This document shows positions 62,991 through 64,000 of a stretch of 64,000 nucleotides of DNA, piece after piece; positions within the stretch are counted from its first letter, which is position 1; each line of letters begins with the position of its first letter. The notes beneath the pieces were generated by a model, which saw only the letters and a program-made list of their open reading frames with translations, did no database searches and was not told the DNA's origin. This DNA is from Pedobacter sp. MC2016-15 (GTDB lineage: Bacteria > Bacteroidota > Bacteroidia > Sphingobacteriales > Sphingobacteriaceae). The position numbers and the translations under genes are program-made. The DNA lies in the NCBI RefSeq assembly GCF_026239695.1, contig NZ_JAPIVS010000002.1, forward strand, positions 496,001-560,000. The letters run 5' to 3'.

Positions 62991-64000
62991 ACCTACCTAT
63001 CAGGCAGCGCGCATTATTGCTACAAAAGTTGAAGCTATTTTTGCCGGGCATCTTGACACTGCCAGGGATAGTGGGGAAGAAGATCTTGCACATTTGCCTT
63101 CGGCAGAGATCGTGGAGGCTATTCTCGATGCTGCTTTCTGGGCGAGTATACGTAAGGAAGAGGGACATTCGCCAAAGATTTCACTGGCCTTTTTACCGCC
63201 GGTACAAGCGGGAAATCCACTGCTTTTCAGACAGCGCCTGCCTTTAACGCCTACTACGCTGGTGAAGATTGCGCCCGGTATTGAGCGTGCGGGAATTCAC
63301 CTGGGCATCTGGCTGGAGGATGACGGATTGTATATCTGGGGAACAACCACCAGTATCCCGAATTTCTGTTTTGTCGTGGATGTTTCTGAGCCGGCATTGC
63401 TGGTGATCAAACACAGGCGTATATACGGTTTTGGCAAATTCACCAACATCGCAGTACTCAAGGGTGACCAGATTAAAATTGTAGATGGCGATACGACAAG
63501 ACTTCCGGATTGTCCGCCGATTTTATTATCATTATTAGACCTTACCGCGCCTTCGTACTGGAACGATACCGTAAATGTGATGATCCAACTGGCCGTATCC
63601 ATGCGCTCGCATCAGCGTGGCGGGACATTGCTCGTGGTGCCCCATGGTACAGGAAGCTGGTTACAGTCGATCGTCAAGCCTATCCAGTATGGCATACAGC
63701 CTGCCTTTGTGGGCCTCTCCAACCTGTTACGGCAGGAACGTAAGGAAGCGAGCCAGATCTTCTGGCAAACGGCTTTGAGAAGGGAAGTAGAGCATCTTGC
63801 GGGCCTTACTGCCGTAGATGGAGCTACGGTAATTACTGATGAATTTGAATTGCTGGCTTTTGGTGCCAAGATCGGACGTGCCAAGGGAAAGGATGCCATT
63901 GAGGATATCTCTTTTGTAGAGCCTATTGCCGGTGGCGGAGCAGTGACCATGCATGCTGCAAAAGTGGGTGGCACAAGACACCTTTCGGCGGCGCAGTTTG
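62980..64000 (+). CDS. DAC-like sensor protein (DACNV type), 5' part only
   Basis: The reading frame runs from an ATG at 62980 past the right edge; 340 residues are visible. It resembles DACNV-type sensor proteins. The C-terminal part of what is visible has the hallmark of diadenylate cyclase-like domains: TAVDGATVI (Asp280-Gly281-Ala282) and [11 protein letters not shown] (Arg333-His334), where active cyclases usually have RHR. If catalytic it would make c-di-AMP; the changed residue after RH and the DACNV context instead point to a nucleotide-sensing role. The start overlaps rlmF by 11 bases. Confidence 0.7.
   Translation, partial: MIYKPTYQAARIIATKVEAIFAGHLDTARDSGEEDLAHLPSAEIVEAILDAAFWASIRKEEGHSPKISLAFLPPVQAGNPLLFRQRLPLTPTTLVKIAPGIERAGIHLGIWLEDDGLYIWGTTTSIPNFCFVVDVSEPALLVIKHRRIYGFGKFTNIAVLKGDQIKIVDGDTTRLPDCPPILLSLLDLTAPSYWNDTVNVMIQLAVSMRSHQRGGTLLVVPHGTGSWLQSIVKPIQYGIQPAFVGLSNLLRQERKEASQIFWQTALRREVEHLAGLTAVDGATVITDEFELLAFGAKIGRAKGKDAIEDISFVEPIAGGGAVTMHAAKVGGTRHLSAAQF

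Overview
The window is chromosomal DNA of a Bacteroidota bacterium, most likely family Sphingobacteriaceae (Pedobacter or a close relative). The evidence is three SusC/SusD-type pairs, PorW/SprE-like and GldB-like type IX secretion/gliding lipoproteins, DUF6266 proteins, an ATP synthase cluster without atpD/atpC, and many copies of the Bacteroidota -7 promoter element TAnnTTTG just upstream of genes. The assignment rests on recognised families and gene order; no database search was run.

Layout. 1-7230: a TPR lipoprotein (PorW/SprE-like, runs off the left edge) diverges from the atp operon (atpI-hypothetical-atpB-E-F-H-A-G), which ends in a strong terminator. 7247-15876: a secreted e(P4)-type acid phosphatase, a small membrane protein, ruvC, an envelope cluster (LPG-synthase-like membrane protein, GT2, orphan DppC-like permease), rnhB, a GT4 glycosyltransferase, gcvT and comB. 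15873-24427: patatin, gldB, a beta-barrel protein, nadE, lnt, a PH/SHOCT protein, rsmI and serS. 24497-30179: a small secreted helical protein, a SIMPL-domain protein and the ileS-dksA-like-lspA operon. The IleRS is a long form whose HIGH motif is rearranged to GIHH, a variant linked to mupirocin hyper-resistance.

30328-35620: a small membrane protein and the first SusC/SusD pair. 35665-49152: an L-arabinose locus. araB-araD-araA and a Na+/sugar symporter lie on the minus strand. A NUDIX-type AraR-like regulator and a divergent galM-tkt pair lie about 4 kb away. Together they would import arabinose, convert it to xylulose 5-phosphate and feed the pentose phosphate pathway. A perfect 8-5-8 palindrome precedes araB, and a long imperfect palindrome sits between araR and galM.

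Between the two halves of the arabinose locus (41482-45047) is an accessory island. It holds two tandem DUF3626-like paralogues, two tandem DUF6266 paralogues facing them, and a 409-bp gap with a large GC-rich inverted repeat built of 11-bp GGGGTT units. This is the least explained part of the window.

49213-58932: two divergent SusC/SusD pairs with no glycoside hydrolases. 59057-59288: two identical tRNA-Val(UAC) genes, each with its own terminator. 59396-64000: recO, dgkA, a FucP/GluP-type sugar MFS transporter, rlmF, and the start of a DAC-like (DACNV-type) sensor protein that runs off the right edge.
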